From NCBI RefSeq assembly GCF_001552135.1, contig NZ_BCQP01000024.1, positions 157,888-221,887 of the forward strand: DNA of 64,000 bases, written 5' to 3'. Positions 8,741 through 16,836 of this stretch are shown here, one piece after another. Within the stretch, counting starts at the first letter, position 1. Every line of letters starts with the position of its first letter. The position numbers and the translations under genes were made by a program. Under the pieces are notes generated by a model. That model was not told the origin of the DNA, ran no database searches, and saw only the letters and a program-made list of their open reading frames with translations. Source of the stretch: Actinomadura chibensis NBRC 106107. Lineage in GTDB: Bacteria; Actinomycetota; Actinomycetes; Streptosporangiales; Streptosporangiaceae.

Positions 8741-9375
8741 TTGCTGGCTCCTTCTTCGTCTTTAAGGGCGCCGTTCAGGAAGACGTCCACGTAGTCCTCC
8801 ATGGACGGGTTCGGTGCGTCCGGTCCGGCGGGGGGACGGGCCCGGCTGAACGCGAGGCCCATGAACAGCGAGGCCATCTGGTCGGCGGGCAGGCGCAGAC
8901 GGTCGCGTTCGGGTTCGAAGAGTTCGGCGAGGGCGTCACGGGTCCGGTTCATGGCGGTTTCGCGGCTCTGCCAGCGCTGAGCGTGCTCGCCACTGCCGGA
9001 CACGGGAGGGCGGCTGCGGCGGCCCGTCGCGTGGAGGGCGCCGATCACCATGCCCATGCGGGTGAGGTACGCCTCGATGGCGGCGCCCGCCTCGACGAGG
9101 CGGGCGGCGAGCGGCTGGTCCAGGGGGATCGACGCGAGTTCGGCCAGGACGTGGTCCGTGCGCACCGCCGCGGCGATGCAGGCGTCCAGGAGTTCGTCCT
9201 TGTCGGCGAACACGCGGAAGATCGTCGCCTCCCCGATTCCGGCGGCGCGGGCGATCTGGCCGGTGGTGACCGCCGTGCCGTGCTCGGCGACCAGCGGCAA
9301 CGCGGTGCGGACGATCATTTCGCGGCGCTGCTCGGGGGTCATCCCGGGAGCGCGCCGACGGCTCTTCGCCTCCAT
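8737..9375 (-). CDS. TetR-family transcriptional repressor
   Basis: A 212-residue regulator. The N-terminal helix-turn-helix is typical: REMIVRTALPLVAEHGTAVTTGQIARAAGIGEATIFRVFADKDELLDACI (residues about 19-68). The C-terminal ligand domain is helical and not assignable. It is the first gene of a two-gene operon with the VOC protein. Two near-identical palindromes lie just upstream of its start (9390-9432), very probably its own operators. It is divergent from the B12 operon, so it might also affect that promoter. Confidence 0.9.
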   Translation of the reverse strand: MEAKSRRRAPGMTPEQRREMIVRTALPLVAEHGTAVTTGQIARAAGIGEATIFRVFADKDELLDACIAAAVRTDHVLAELASIPLDQPLAARLVEAGAAIEAYLTRMGMVIGALHATGRRSRPPVSGSGEHAQRWQSRETAMNRTRDALAELFEPERDRLRLPADQMASLFMGLAFSRARPPAGPDAPNPSMEDYVDVFLNGALKDEEGASK

Positions 9376-9389
9376 GCCCGCCAGGCTAC

Positions 9390-9432
9390 GGAGTGAGTAC
9401 TCACTCCGTCAAGAATGAAGTGAGTACTCACT
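9390..9432. promoter_or_regulatory. Tandem palindromic operators for the TetR repressor
   Basis: GAGTGAGTACTCACTC at 9391-9406 and AGTGAGTACTCACT at 9419-9432 are perfect palindromes with centres 27 bp apart, 15-57 bases upstream of the tetR start. Size and symmetry fit TetR dimers; autoregulation is inferred. Confidence 0.8.
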
Positions 9433-9470
9433 CCGCCCCGGAAGGCTCGGGTGAAAGATCCGGATTCGGC

Positions 9471-9612
9471 GGCTGATACCGTTACGGTGCTGCGCGTCCG
9501 GAGCGAAGTCCGGTGTGATCCCGGCGCTGTCCCGCAACTGTGATGCCCTGCCCCGAGACGCCTCTCGGACGGGCCGAGCCAGGTCGCCTCCCGCGCGCCG
9601 ACGATTCTCGAC
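9471..9612 (+). ncRNA. Cobalamin riboswitch
   Basis: Upstream of the btu genes. The conserved core is readable: GTCCGGTGTGATCCCGGCGC, then TGTCCCGCAACTGTGA at about 9526-9543 (match to the CCGCAACTGT box), and a B12-box-like AGCCAGGTCGCC at about 9579-9590. Edges are approximate. Known cobalamin riboswitches repress downstream expression when adenosylcobalamin is abundant, which fits the transport and salvage genes that follow. Confidence 0.88.
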
Positions 9613-9633
9613 CTCGTGGAAGGGCGATCCGTC

Positions 9634-9675
9634 ATGAGCGGGCGCGGCTTCCCTGCAGCCAGGAGGCTCCTGTGA
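9634..9675 (+). CDS. Possible 13-codon upstream reading frame coupled to btuF
   Basis: ATG at 9634 opens a frame translating to MSGRGFPAARRLL that stops in TGA 9673-9675, overlapping the btuF GTG as GTGA. GGAAGGG lies about nine bases upstream of the ATG. It sits between the riboswitch and btuF. It could couple translation or simply be chance; its length gives little statistical weight. Confidence 0.3.
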   Translation: MSGRGFPAARRLL

Positions 9676-10601
9676 GACCCGTGCGTTCCCTCGTCGCGGT
9701 GATGGCGATCGGCGCCGTCTTGGCCGCCGGTGCGTGTGGCGGCGACGACGGCGGTTCCGGCAAGGGCGCAACCGGCGGTGACGGCGGGAAGACCGTCACC
9801 GTCCAGGCCGCGAACGGCGCGGTGAAGGTCCCGGCCAACCCGAAGCGCATCGTGTCGCTGTCCCCCACGCACACCGAGACGCTCTTCGCGATCGGCGCGG
9901 GCAAGCAGGTGGTGGCCGCCGACGACTACTCAAATTATCCGCCGGAAGCGCCGCGCACCAAGCTGTCCGGGTTCAAGCCCAACGCCGAGGCGGTCATCGC
10001 TTACAAGCCCGACCTCGTCGTCGTGTCGGACGATCTGAACGGCATCGTCAAGGCGCTGGAGAAGGTGAAGGTCCCGGTGCTGTTCGAACCGGCGGCGTCC
10101 AAGCTGGACGAGGTCTACGACGAGATCACCGACCTCGGGCAGGCGACCGGCCACACCGCCGAGGCGGCGAAGGTCGTGACCGGGATGCGCGCGACCATCG
10201 AGCAGACCGTCGCGGCGTCGTCCAAGGCGAAGGGGCTCACCTACTACCACGAGCTCGACAACCAGCTGCATTCGGTCACGTCCAGCACGTTCGTCGGGCA
10301 GGTGTACGGGATGTTCGGCCTCCGCAACATCGCCGACAAGGCGGACAAGGCGAGCGGCGGCTACCCGCACCTCTCGCGCGAGTACGTCCTCAAGGAGGAC
10401 CCGGACCTGATCTTCCTCGCCGACACCAAGTGCTGCGGGCAGAACGGCGCCGTGCTCGCCAAGCGTCCCGGCTGGTCGGTGCTGGACGCCGTCAAGAACA
10501 AGGGCGTGGTCGAGCTGGACGACGACATCGCCTCCCGCTGGGGCCCGCGCCTGCCCGAGTTCGTCAAGGCCATCGGCGACGCCGTCCAGCGGGTCCAGTG
10601 A
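9672..10601 (+). CDS. btuF: Cobalamin ABC transporter substrate-binding lipoprotein
   Basis: A 309-residue lipoprotein. Signal peptide with lipobox LAAGAC, a Gly/Asp-rich linker, then a BtuF-type periplasmic-binding fold: PANPKRIVSLSPTHTETLFAIGAGKQVVAADDYSNYPPEA, YKPDLVVV, and a C-terminal LPEFVKAIGDAV helix. Class III binding proteins of this kind capture B12 or iron siderophores; the cobalamin riboswitch and cbiZ decide for corrinoids. I start at GTG 9672, with AGGAGG five bases upstream, not at the longer frame start that overlaps the riboswitch. First gene of the operon. Confidence 0.9.
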   Translation: MRPVRSLVAVMAIGAVLAAGACGGDDGGSGKGATGGDGGKTVTVQAANGAVKVPANPKRIVSLSPTHTETLFAIGAGKQVVAADDYSNYPPEAPRTKLSGFKPNAEAVIAYKPDLVVVSDDLNGIVKALEKVKVPVLFEPAASKLDEVYDEITDLGQATGHTAEAAKVVTGMRATIEQTVAASSKAKGLTYYHELDNQLHSVTSSTFVGQVYGMFGLRNIADKADKASGGYPHLSREYVLKEDPDLIFLADTKCCGQNGAVLAKRPGWSVLDAVKNKGVVELDDDIASRWGPRLPEFVKAIGDAVQRVQ

Positions 10602-10643
10602 TCCTCCGGTGACCACTCCCCTGCCCCCGACGGACGTGCGGCC

Positions 10644-12080
10644 GTGAGCACCCGGGACCGGCGGCCGGAGGACGTCCCGACCGGCCGTCCGGCCTCGGAG
10701 ACGTCCCCGGACACCCGTTCGGTCCCGGACGCCCGTCCGACAGCCGACGCCCGTCCCGCCCCCGACGCACATTCGGCCCCCGACACCGGCCCGGCCCAAG
10801 ACGCCAGCCCGGCCCAAGACACCCGTCCGGCCCAAGACACCCGTCCGACACAGGACGTCCGTTCGACCCAAGACGTCCGTTCGACCCAAGACGTCCGTTC
10901 GACCCAAGACGTCCGTTCGACCCAAGACGTCCGTTCGACCCAAGACGTCCGTTCGGCCCAGGACGTCCGTTCGGCGCGGAACGGTCCAGAGGCGGCGGCG
11001 CGGCGATGGGGGCGGCGGCCGTTCGGCCGCCCGAGGCCGGGCCTCGACGGGCAGGCCAGGCTGCGGCCGCTCGCGCTCGTCGTGGCGACGGTGCTCTTCG
11101 CCGCCACCCTGCTGGCCGGAGTGCTGGTCGGGTCGGCGGGGCTGCCGGTGGGCGGGGTGCTCAAGGCGCTGGCCGACCGGATCCCGTTCGTGCACGTCGA
11201 CTCGGGGCTCGGCGTGATCGACGAGAACGTGCTGTTCGAGCTGAGGGTGCCGCGCGCGCTGATGGCGGCGCTGGTGGGCGGGATGCTCGCCCTCGCGGGC
11301 GCGGGCTACCAGGGCGTGTTCCGCAATCCGCTCGCCGACCCGTACCTGCTCGGCGCGGCGGCCGGGGCGGGCGTCGGCGCGACGCTGGTCATCGTCCTCG
11401 TGCCGGGCGACCCGGGCTACGGGGTGCCGCTCGCCGCGTTCGTCGGCGCGATCTGCGGGGTCGCCCTCGCGTACGCGCTGGGCAACACGGCCGGACGCGG
11501 CGGCGACGGCACGGCGACCCTGGTCCTCGCCGGGGTCGCGGTGTCGTCGTTCCTGGCGGCGGTGCAGACGTTCGTCCAGCAGCTCAAGGCGGAGGAGCTG
11601 CAGCGGATCTTCACGTGGATCCTCGGCGGGGTCGGGTCGGCGGACTGGCACCAGCTCGCGCTCGTCGCCCCGTACGCGCTGGTCTCGACGGTCGTCCTGC
11701 TGGCGCACGGCCGCCTGCTGGACGTGCTGAGCGTCGGCGACGAGGAGGCGGCGTCCCTCGGCCTGTCGGCGGCGCGGGTGCGGCTGACGGTGCTCGTCGC
11801 GGCGTCGCTGGCGACGGCGTGCGCGGTCGCGATCAGCGGGCTCATCGGGTTCGTGGGGATCGTCGTGCCGCACGTCGTGCGGCGGCTGGCGGGCGGGTCG
11901 TACCGGATCGTCCTGCCGCTGTCGCTGCTCGGCGGGGCCGCGTTCCTGGAGGTGGCCGACCTCGTTGCGCGGACCGTGATCAAGCCGGGCGAGCTGCCGC
12001 TCGGCGTCGTCACGGCGTTCGTCGGCGGGCCGTTCTTCGTGATCGTGCTGCGCGCGGTCCGCAGGCGCGTGGACGCATGA
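10644..12080 (+). CDS. btuC: Cobalamin ABC transporter permease with long repeat N-terminus
   Basis: A 478-residue FecCD/BtuC-family permease. Residues about 120-478 are the usual multi-TM permease: FELRVPRALMAALVGGMLALAGAGYQGVFRNPLADPYLLG is the classic signature, and GLIGFVGIVVPHVVRRL also matches. The first 110 residues are unusual: hydrophilic, charged, built from a six-residue repeat ending in seven QDVRS(T/A) copies. Known BtuC/FecC proteins have short N-termini. The start is GTG 10644; no later start gives a better ribosome site before the domain, though a downstream start cannot be excluded. Acts with BtuF and BtuD to import corrinoids. Confidence 0.88.
   Translation: MSTRDRRPEDVPTGRPASETSPDTRSVPDARPTADARPAPDAHSAPDTGPAQDASPAQDTRPAQDTRPTQDVRSTQDVRSTQDVRSTQDVRSTQDVRSTQDVRSAQDVRSARNGPEAAARRWGRRPFGRPRPGLDGQARLRPLALVVATVLFAATLLAGVLVGSAGLPVGGVLKALADRIPFVHVDSGLGVIDENVLFELRVPRALMAALVGGMLALAGAGYQGVFRNPLADPYLLGAAAGAGVGATLVIVLVPGDPGYGVPLAAFVGAICGVALAYALGNTAGRGGDGTATLVLAGVAVSSFLAAVQTFVQQLKAEELQRIFTWILGGVGSADWHQLALVAPYALVSTVVLLAHGRLLDVLSVGDEEAASLGLSAARVRLTVLVAASLATACAVAISGLIGFVGIVVPHVVRRLAGGSYRIVLPLSLLGGAAFLEVADLVARTVIKPGELPLGVVTAFVGGPFFVIVLRAVRRRVDA
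10722..10976 (+). repeat. 18-bp coding tandem repeat in btuC
   Basis: A six-codon repeat fills residues about 27-111 of the permease. The last seven units (10851-10976) are nearly identical at DNA level (CAAGACGTCCGTTCGACC); earlier units are diverged (PAQDTR, APDAHS types). The gradient suggests recent expansion by slippage. Confidence 0.85.
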
Positions 12081-12123
12081 GGTCGGGCGGCGCCCGCCGC
12101 CCGGCGGGCCGGGTGGAGGAGCG

Positions 12124-12894
12124 GTGACGGTCGAGGTGAACGGGCTGGACGTCGCGCTCGGCGGACGGCCGGTGCTGAAGGGCGTCTCGCTGACCGTCCC
12201 GGCCGGGTCGTGGACGGCGATCATCGGACCGAACGGGGCGGGCAAGTCGACCCTGCTGCGCGCCGTGCTCGGCCTGGTCCCGTCCCACGGCGAGATCACG
12301 GTGGCGGGGTCCGGGCTGGCGGGGCTCAAGCCGAGGCAGCGCGCCCGGCTGATCGCCTACGCGCCGCAGAGCCCGAGCGTCCCGGCGGGGATGACGGTCT
12401 TCGACTACACCCTCCTCGGCCGCTCCCCCTACATCCCGCACCTCGGCCGCGAGAGCGCGCGCGACCGGGCCATCACCGCCGAGGTCCTCGACCGGCTGGA
12501 CCTGACGCGGTTCGCGTCCCGTCCGCTGGAGCACCTGTCGGGCGGGGAGCGGCAGCGCGCGGTCCTCGCGCGGGCGCTGGCGCAGCAGACCCGCGTCCTC
12601 CTGCTGGACGAGCCGACGACCGCGCTCGACATCGGCCACCAGCAGCAGGTCATGGAGCTGGTCGACCAGCTCCGCCTCTCCGACGGGCTGACCGTCGTGA
12701 CCACCATCCACGACCTGACGCTGGCCGGGCAGTACGCCGACGACCTCGTCCTCCTGTCGTCCGGGGAGGTGGCGGCGGCGGGCTCGCCGGAGGAGGTCCT
12801 CACGCGCGAGGCGATCGAGGAGCACTTCGACGCGCGCGTGTACGTCGTCCCCGGCCCGGCCGGGCGGCCGATCCTGTCGCTGGAGCGCCCGTGA
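12124..12894 (+). CDS. btuD: Cobalamin ABC transporter ATP-binding protein
   Basis: A 256-residue ABC ATPase of the FepC/BtuD type. Walker A GPNGAGKST at about residues 37-45, Q-loop YAPQSPS, signature LSGGERQR, Walker B LLLDEPTTALD, switch histidine in TTIHDLTLAGQYAD. It energises the BtuC permease. Start GTG 12124, 43 bases after btuC. Its TGA stop overlaps the GTG start of cbiZ (GTGA), so translation is coupled. Confidence 0.93.
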   Translation: MTVEVNGLDVALGGRPVLKGVSLTVPAGSWTAIIGPNGAGKSTLLRAVLGLVPSHGEITVAGSGLAGLKPRQRARLIAYAPQSPSVPAGMTVFDYTLLGRSPYIPHLGRESARDRAITAEVLDRLDLTRFASRPLEHLSGGERQRAVLARALAQQTRVLLLDEPTTALDIGHQQQVMELVDQLRLSDGLTVVTTIHDLTLAGQYADDLVLLSSGEVAAAGSPEEVLTREAIEEHFDARVYVVPGPAGRPILSLERP

Positions 12895-13577
12895 ACCTGG
12901 AGACGGTGTGGCGCGAGGAGGACGGGACGCGGCTCGCCGCGACCGTGTGGCGCGCCGGGGACGGGCACCGGATGATCTCGTCCGCGCTGCTCGGCGGCGG
13001 CATCGGCCCGGCCCGCTGGGTGCTGAACGCGCAGGTCGCCGGGGTCTACTCGCGCATGGACCCGGACGTCCACCTGACCGAGCTCGCCGCCGCGTACGGC
13101 CTGGACGGGCCGGGCGTCGGGATGCTGACGGCCGCGTCGGTGTCGCGGACCGTGCGGCGCGACGACGGCGGGGTCCGGGTGTCGGCGACGGTGGGGCTCC
13201 GCGTCCCGACCTGGGCCGCCGCGCCCGAGGGGGCCGCCGATCCGGAGCTGGCGCCGATCGGGTTGGACGAGGCGCGGCCCCGGACGCCCGGCACGGTCAA
13301 CATCGTCGTCGCGGTGCCCGTCCCGCTGAGCGACGCGGCGCTGGTGAACGCCGTGATCACCGTCACGGAGGCGAAGACGCAGGCGCTGCTCGAAGCGGGC
13401 TACCCCTGCACCGGCACCGCGTCGGACGCCGTCTGCGTCGCCGCGACCGCGACCGGCGGGGCGGCGGAGCCGTTCGCCGGGCCCCGTTCCGAATGGGGGG
13501 CGCGGATCGCGCGGGCGGTGCACGCCGCCGTCCACGCGGGCGCGCTCGACTACACGGCCGTCCTGGACGGACGCTGA
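12891..13577 (+). CDS. cbiZ: Adenosylcobinamide amidohydrolase (CbiZ type)
   Basis: A 228-residue CbiZ-family enzyme, which removes the aminopropanol side chain of adenosylcobinamide to give adenosylcobyric acid, letting cells remodel imported incomplete or foreign corrinoids. Family signatures are ISSALLGGGIGPARWVLN, GMLTAASV, and the conserved TVTEAKTQALLEAGYPCTGTASDAVCVA block, followed by HAAVHAGALDYT. Start GTG 12891 overlaps the btuD stop. Being in the riboswitch operon, it points to active salvage of scavenged cobinamides. Ends in a strong hairpin. Confidence 0.9.
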   Translation: MNLETVWREEDGTRLAATVWRAGDGHRMISSALLGGGIGPARWVLNAQVAGVYSRMDPDVHLTELAAAYGLDGPGVGMLTAASVSRTVRRDDGGVRVSATVGLRVPTWAAAPEGAADPELAPIGLDEARPRTPGTVNIVVAVPVPLSDAALVNAVITVTEAKTQALLEAGYPCTGTASDAVCVAATATGGAAEPFAGPRSEWGARIARAVHAAVHAGALDYTAVLDGR

Positions 13578-13584
13578 CACGGGC

Positions 13585-13624
13585 ACCGGCCGCCGTACCA
13601 CCCCGGTGCGGTACGGCGGCCGGT
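13585..13624. terminator. Bidirectional hairpin terminator
   Basis: A 15-bp perfect stem: ACCGGCCGCCGTACC at 13585-13599 pairs with 13610-13624 around a 10-base loop. It begins 8 bases after cbiZ and lies between convergent genes. Confidence 0.8.
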
Positions 13625-13709
13625 CTCAGGGCCAGTGCAGTGGGGAAAGGGGCCTCACCTCCTACCTGTGGGGTCGTCTCCGGTGTGACGGTGAAAGCGT
13701 GTGAACGCG

Positions 13710-15020
13710 TCACCCCGCGTGCGGGAGGTGATGCCCGTTGCGCGTCGGCGGCGCGGCGCCGTACGGATCGGTCGCGAACGGGTCGCCGCCGCCGAGCGAC
13801 GAGCCGTTCGGCGGCGCGCCGTTCAGTGGCGCGCCGTTCAGTGGCGCGCCGTTCAGCGGGGGCAGTGCGTGCAGCCCGGTCGGCGGCTCCCGGTCGGCGG
13901 GCGGACGCGGCGCGTCCGGACGGCGTCCGTCCACCGGGGCGGTGAGCGCGTCGACCCGGCGGCGGGCGCGGTCGGCCTCGGCGCGGGCCGCGTCGCGTTC
14001 CGCGGTGAGCGCCCGCACCGCGGCGCGCAGTTCGTCGACCGTGCGGGAGAGCCGCCAGTTGTGCTGCTCGAACTCCCGCGCCCGCGCCTGGATCTGGTCG
14101 CGGTCGGCGACGGCCTGCCCCCGCTTGGCCTCGGCGTCGCGGACGGCGGCGCGCAGGTCGTCGGCGGTGCGCTCGGCCGCGTCCAGCTCGACGCGCTGCC
14201 CCTCGGTCAGGGTGTCCGCCTCCGAGAGGCGGCCGTGCAGCGAGACCAGCTCGGCGCGGGCGCTCTCCAGCGAGGCGAGCAGCTCGCCTTCGCGGGACGC
14301 GATCCGGTCCCGTTCACGTTCGGCGGCGAGCCGGGCGGCGATCGCGGCGTCGGCCCGGTCCCGCGTCTCCCGCTGCTCGCGGCGGGCGGCGTCCAGTTCG
14401 GCGGCGAGCCGGGCCGCCTCGGCGCGGGCGGACGCCGCCTCCTGCTCGGCGGCCTCGGCCCGCGCGCGGGCGGTGGCCGTCTCCCGCACGGCGGCCTCGG
14501 CGCGCCGCTCGGACGCGTCCCGCTCCCGCTGCGCGACCGCGACGTGCCCGGCGGCCTCGGCGCGGGCGTCGGCGACCCGCCGCTCCACGCCCGCGACGCT
14601 CAGCTCGGACGCCAGCGAGCCCGCGAGCCGGTCGGCGGCGCCCTCCAGGCGTTCGACCATCTCCCACGTCCAGGCGACCTGACCGGTCAGGCCCGGGGCC
14701 GTGAGGCCGCGCTCGCGGCTCTCCCGCGCGGACCTCTCGCATTCTCCGTCGCCGTCCTGGCAGTAGCGGACGGTGCGGGCGCCGCGCACCGGCTGCGGCA
14801 CGGGCCGTCCGCAGCCGGCGCACGGCCAGACCGCCACCGGATCACCGAGGCGCGCGATCCCGGCGCGGTCGTCTTCGGGCGTGCCGTCACCATCCGGGGA
14901 CGGGGTCGCGGACGGCGGAGTGAAGGCGGCGGGGTCGGTGATGACGGGAAGGTCGGTCTTCGTCGGGGCGGCGGCGGGGGTCGGGGCGTCGTCGAGCGGG
15001 GCGACCTTCTGGTCCTTCAT
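13710..15020 (-). CDS. Zinc-binding-motif coiled-coil protein
   Basis: A 436-residue protein with no known family I can name. Residues about 1-65 are Pro/Asp-rich. Then CAGCGRPVP, a spacer and YCQDGDGEC give a four-cysteine cluster that looks zinc-binding. Residues about 120-385 are an unbroken Ala/Arg/Glu-rich coiled coil resembling KfrA-like or myosin-like heptads. The tail is disordered, with PLNGA repeats encoded by near-perfect 15-bp units at about 13805-13858. The zinc cluster plus long coil suggests a DNA- or nucleoid-associated scaffold, as in plasmid KfrA, but that is a guess. It is followed by no partner gene. Confidence 0.75.
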   Translation of the reverse strand: MKDQKVAPLDDAPTPAAAPTKTDLPVITDPAAFTPPSATPSPDGDGTPEDDRAGIARLGDPVAVWPCAGCGRPVPQPVRGARTVRYCQDGDGECERSARESRERGLTAPGLTGQVAWTWEMVERLEGAADRLAGSLASELSVAGVERRVADARAEAAGHVAVAQRERDASERRAEAAVRETATARARAEAAEQEAASARAEAARLAAELDAARREQRETRDRADAAIAARLAAERERDRIASREGELLASLESARAELVSLHGRLSEADTLTEGQRVELDAAERTADDLRAAVRDAEAKRGQAVADRDQIQARAREFEQHNWRLSRTVDELRAAVRALTAERDAARAEADRARRRVDALTAPVDGRRPDAPRPPADREPPTGLHALPPLNGAPLNGAPLNGAPPNGSSLGGGDPFATDPYGAAPPTRNGHHLPHAG

Positions 15021-15121
15021 GTGCCGTTGTACGCAGCCGCGCGCGGCGGCGTTCGACGCTCATGGCAAAGTCTTCGGGAAGTCGCGGCGCAGGCCGCCGG
15101 CGCATGCTGAACGGCGCGTGA

Positions 15122-16672
15122 TCAGCCGCGCAGGTAGTCCTCCCGGAGCCGCCCCCGGCTGAGCTTGCCGGACGGCGTGCGCGGCAGCGCGGCGCGGAAC
15201 TCGACCCGCCGCGGATGCTTCATCCGCGCGAGCCGCGGCGCGCAGAACGCGAGAAGCTCGGCCTCCAGCGCCCGCTCGTCGAGGCCGCCCGGACGGTCGT
15301 CCTCGGCGGGTTCGACGAGCGCGACGACGGACTGCCCCCATTCGTCGTCCGGGACGCCGATGACCGCCGCGTCCCCCACCGCCGGATGCTGCAGCAGGAC
15401 GTTCTCGACCTCCGCCGGGTAGATGTTCACCCCGCCGGAGATGATCAGGTCGGTGCGGCGGTCGCTCATGTAGAGGCGGCCGTCAGCGTCGACGCGGCCG
15501 AGGTCGCCCGCCGTGTAGAAGTCGCCGCGCATCGCGGACGCGGTCTTGGCCGGGTCGCCGTGGTACTCGAACCCGGGGTGCCCGCTCGCGTAGATCAGGC
15601 CGGTCTCGCCCGCGGGCAGCTCCGCGCCCTCCGGATCGAGGATCTTGATCTGGACGCCCTCGACCGGGCTGCCGACCGTCCCCGGGTGGGCGAGCCACTC
15701 CTCCGGCGAGGCGATGGTGACGGGCCCGCTCTCGGTGGAGCCGTAGTACTCGTAGAGGACGGGCCCCCACCAGTCCATCATCCGCCGCTTGGTCTCCACC
15801 GGGACGGGCGCGGCGCTGTGGAACACCTGGCGCAGGGACGACACGTCGTACCGTTCCCGGACCTCGTCGGGAAGGGCGAGCATGCGGTGGAACATCGTCG
15901 GCACCATGAACGTGTTGGTGACGCGGTGCCGCTGGATCAGCGCGAGGGTGTGCTCGGGACGGAACCGCGACGCGACCACGACGGCGTGCCCGAGGTACAG
16001 CGCCATCATCGCGTGGACGCAGGGCGCGGAGTGGTAGAGCGGTCCGATCGCGAGGTGCACGTCGTCGCCGGGGGCGAGCCCGAGGTGGCGCATCAGCGTC
16101 TGCCGCATGACGTCGGCGAGGATCTCCGGCGTGATGTCGAGCAGCGGCCGCCGGACGCCCTTCGGCCGTCCGGTCGTCCCGGACGTGTAGAGCATGATCG
16201 AGCCCATCTGCCGCTTGGCGGGCGGGTGGGCGCTGCCGGACGCGCAGAGCCCGGCCATCAGCCGGTAGCCCCGCACGGGATCGACGCTGACCCGTCCGGC
16301 CTCGGGGACGCCCGCGTCGTCCGCCGCGCTCGCGACGGCCTCGGCGAACGCGCTCTCGGTCACGACGACCTTGGCGCCGCAGTCGCGCAGGATGTAGCCG
16401 ATCTCCGGGCCGGTCAGATGACGGCTCACCGGGACGAGGTAGAGCCCCGACTGCATCGCCGCCAGCAGGACGGTGAGGAACTCGGCCCGGTTGCCGAGGA
16501 CGGTCGCGAGGGTGTCGCCAGGCCGCAGCCCGAGATCGTCCAGCGCGTTCGACAGCCGGTTCACCTCGGCGTGCAGCTCGCCGTAGGACACCGGCACGCC
16601 GGGGGCGAGCACGGCGGGCCGGTCGGGGTAGTTCCGTGCGATCTCGTAGAAGCCGACACCCTCGACGCCCAT
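15122..16672 (-). CDS. Fatty-acyl-CoA synthetase (AMP-forming)
   Basis: A 516-residue ANL-superfamily ligase. The phosphate-binding motif YTSGTTGRPKG, the YEYYGSTESG adenine-binding region, GDLGRVDADGRLYMSDRRTDLIISGGVNIYPAEVE hinge and LPRTPSGKL with the catalytic lysine are all present. It activates a carboxylic acid to acyl-CoA via an acyl-adenylate. I start at ATG 16672, eight bases after GGAGG. Its position beside the leucine/isovalerate operon and downstream of its TetR regulator on the same strand suggests it may feed branched or fatty acyl-CoA into that route. Substrate is not readable. Close relative of the 46078-47601 enzyme. Confidence 0.9.
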   Translation of the reverse strand: MGVEGVGFYEIARNYPDRPAVLAPGVPVSYGELHAEVNRLSNALDDLGLRPGDTLATVLGNRAEFLTVLLAAMQSGLYLVPVSRHLTGPEIGYILRDCGAKVVVTESAFAEAVASAADDAGVPEAGRVSVDPVRGYRLMAGLCASGSAHPPAKRQMGSIMLYTSGTTGRPKGVRRPLLDITPEILADVMRQTLMRHLGLAPGDDVHLAIGPLYHSAPCVHAMMALYLGHAVVVASRFRPEHTLALIQRHRVTNTFMVPTMFHRMLALPDEVRERYDVSSLRQVFHSAAPVPVETKRRMMDWWGPVLYEYYGSTESGPVTIASPEEWLAHPGTVGSPVEGVQIKILDPEGAELPAGETGLIYASGHPGFEYHGDPAKTASAMRGDFYTAGDLGRVDADGRLYMSDRRTDLIISGGVNIYPAEVENVLLQHPAVGDAAVIGVPDDEWGQSVVALVEPAEDDRPGGLDERALEAELLAFCAPRLARMKHPRRVEFRAALPRTPSGKLSRGRLREDYLRG

Positions 16673-16836
16673 GCGGCACACCTCCGTCGGATTCGGATGG
16701 CGGGTGATCCACCGTCCATCTGACCCGCGTCACGGAGGGTAAGTCAAGGTCGTGGACGTTCCACAAGCCCTGGCTGGACAGGGTGTCCACTACGGTTCGA
16801 CCGGGTTTCCTGACCGCACGTCGGCGGCTCGTCCGA

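Noticed and set aside
9540..9671. Longer start for btuF
   Set aside because: The extra 44 codons overlap the riboswitch and precede the signal peptide; AGGAGG before GTG 9672 is decisive.
9930..12329. 799-residue frame on the minus strand
   Set aside because: It is opposite btuF-btuC, and its GRTDVL repeat comes from the 18-bp repeat on the other strand.
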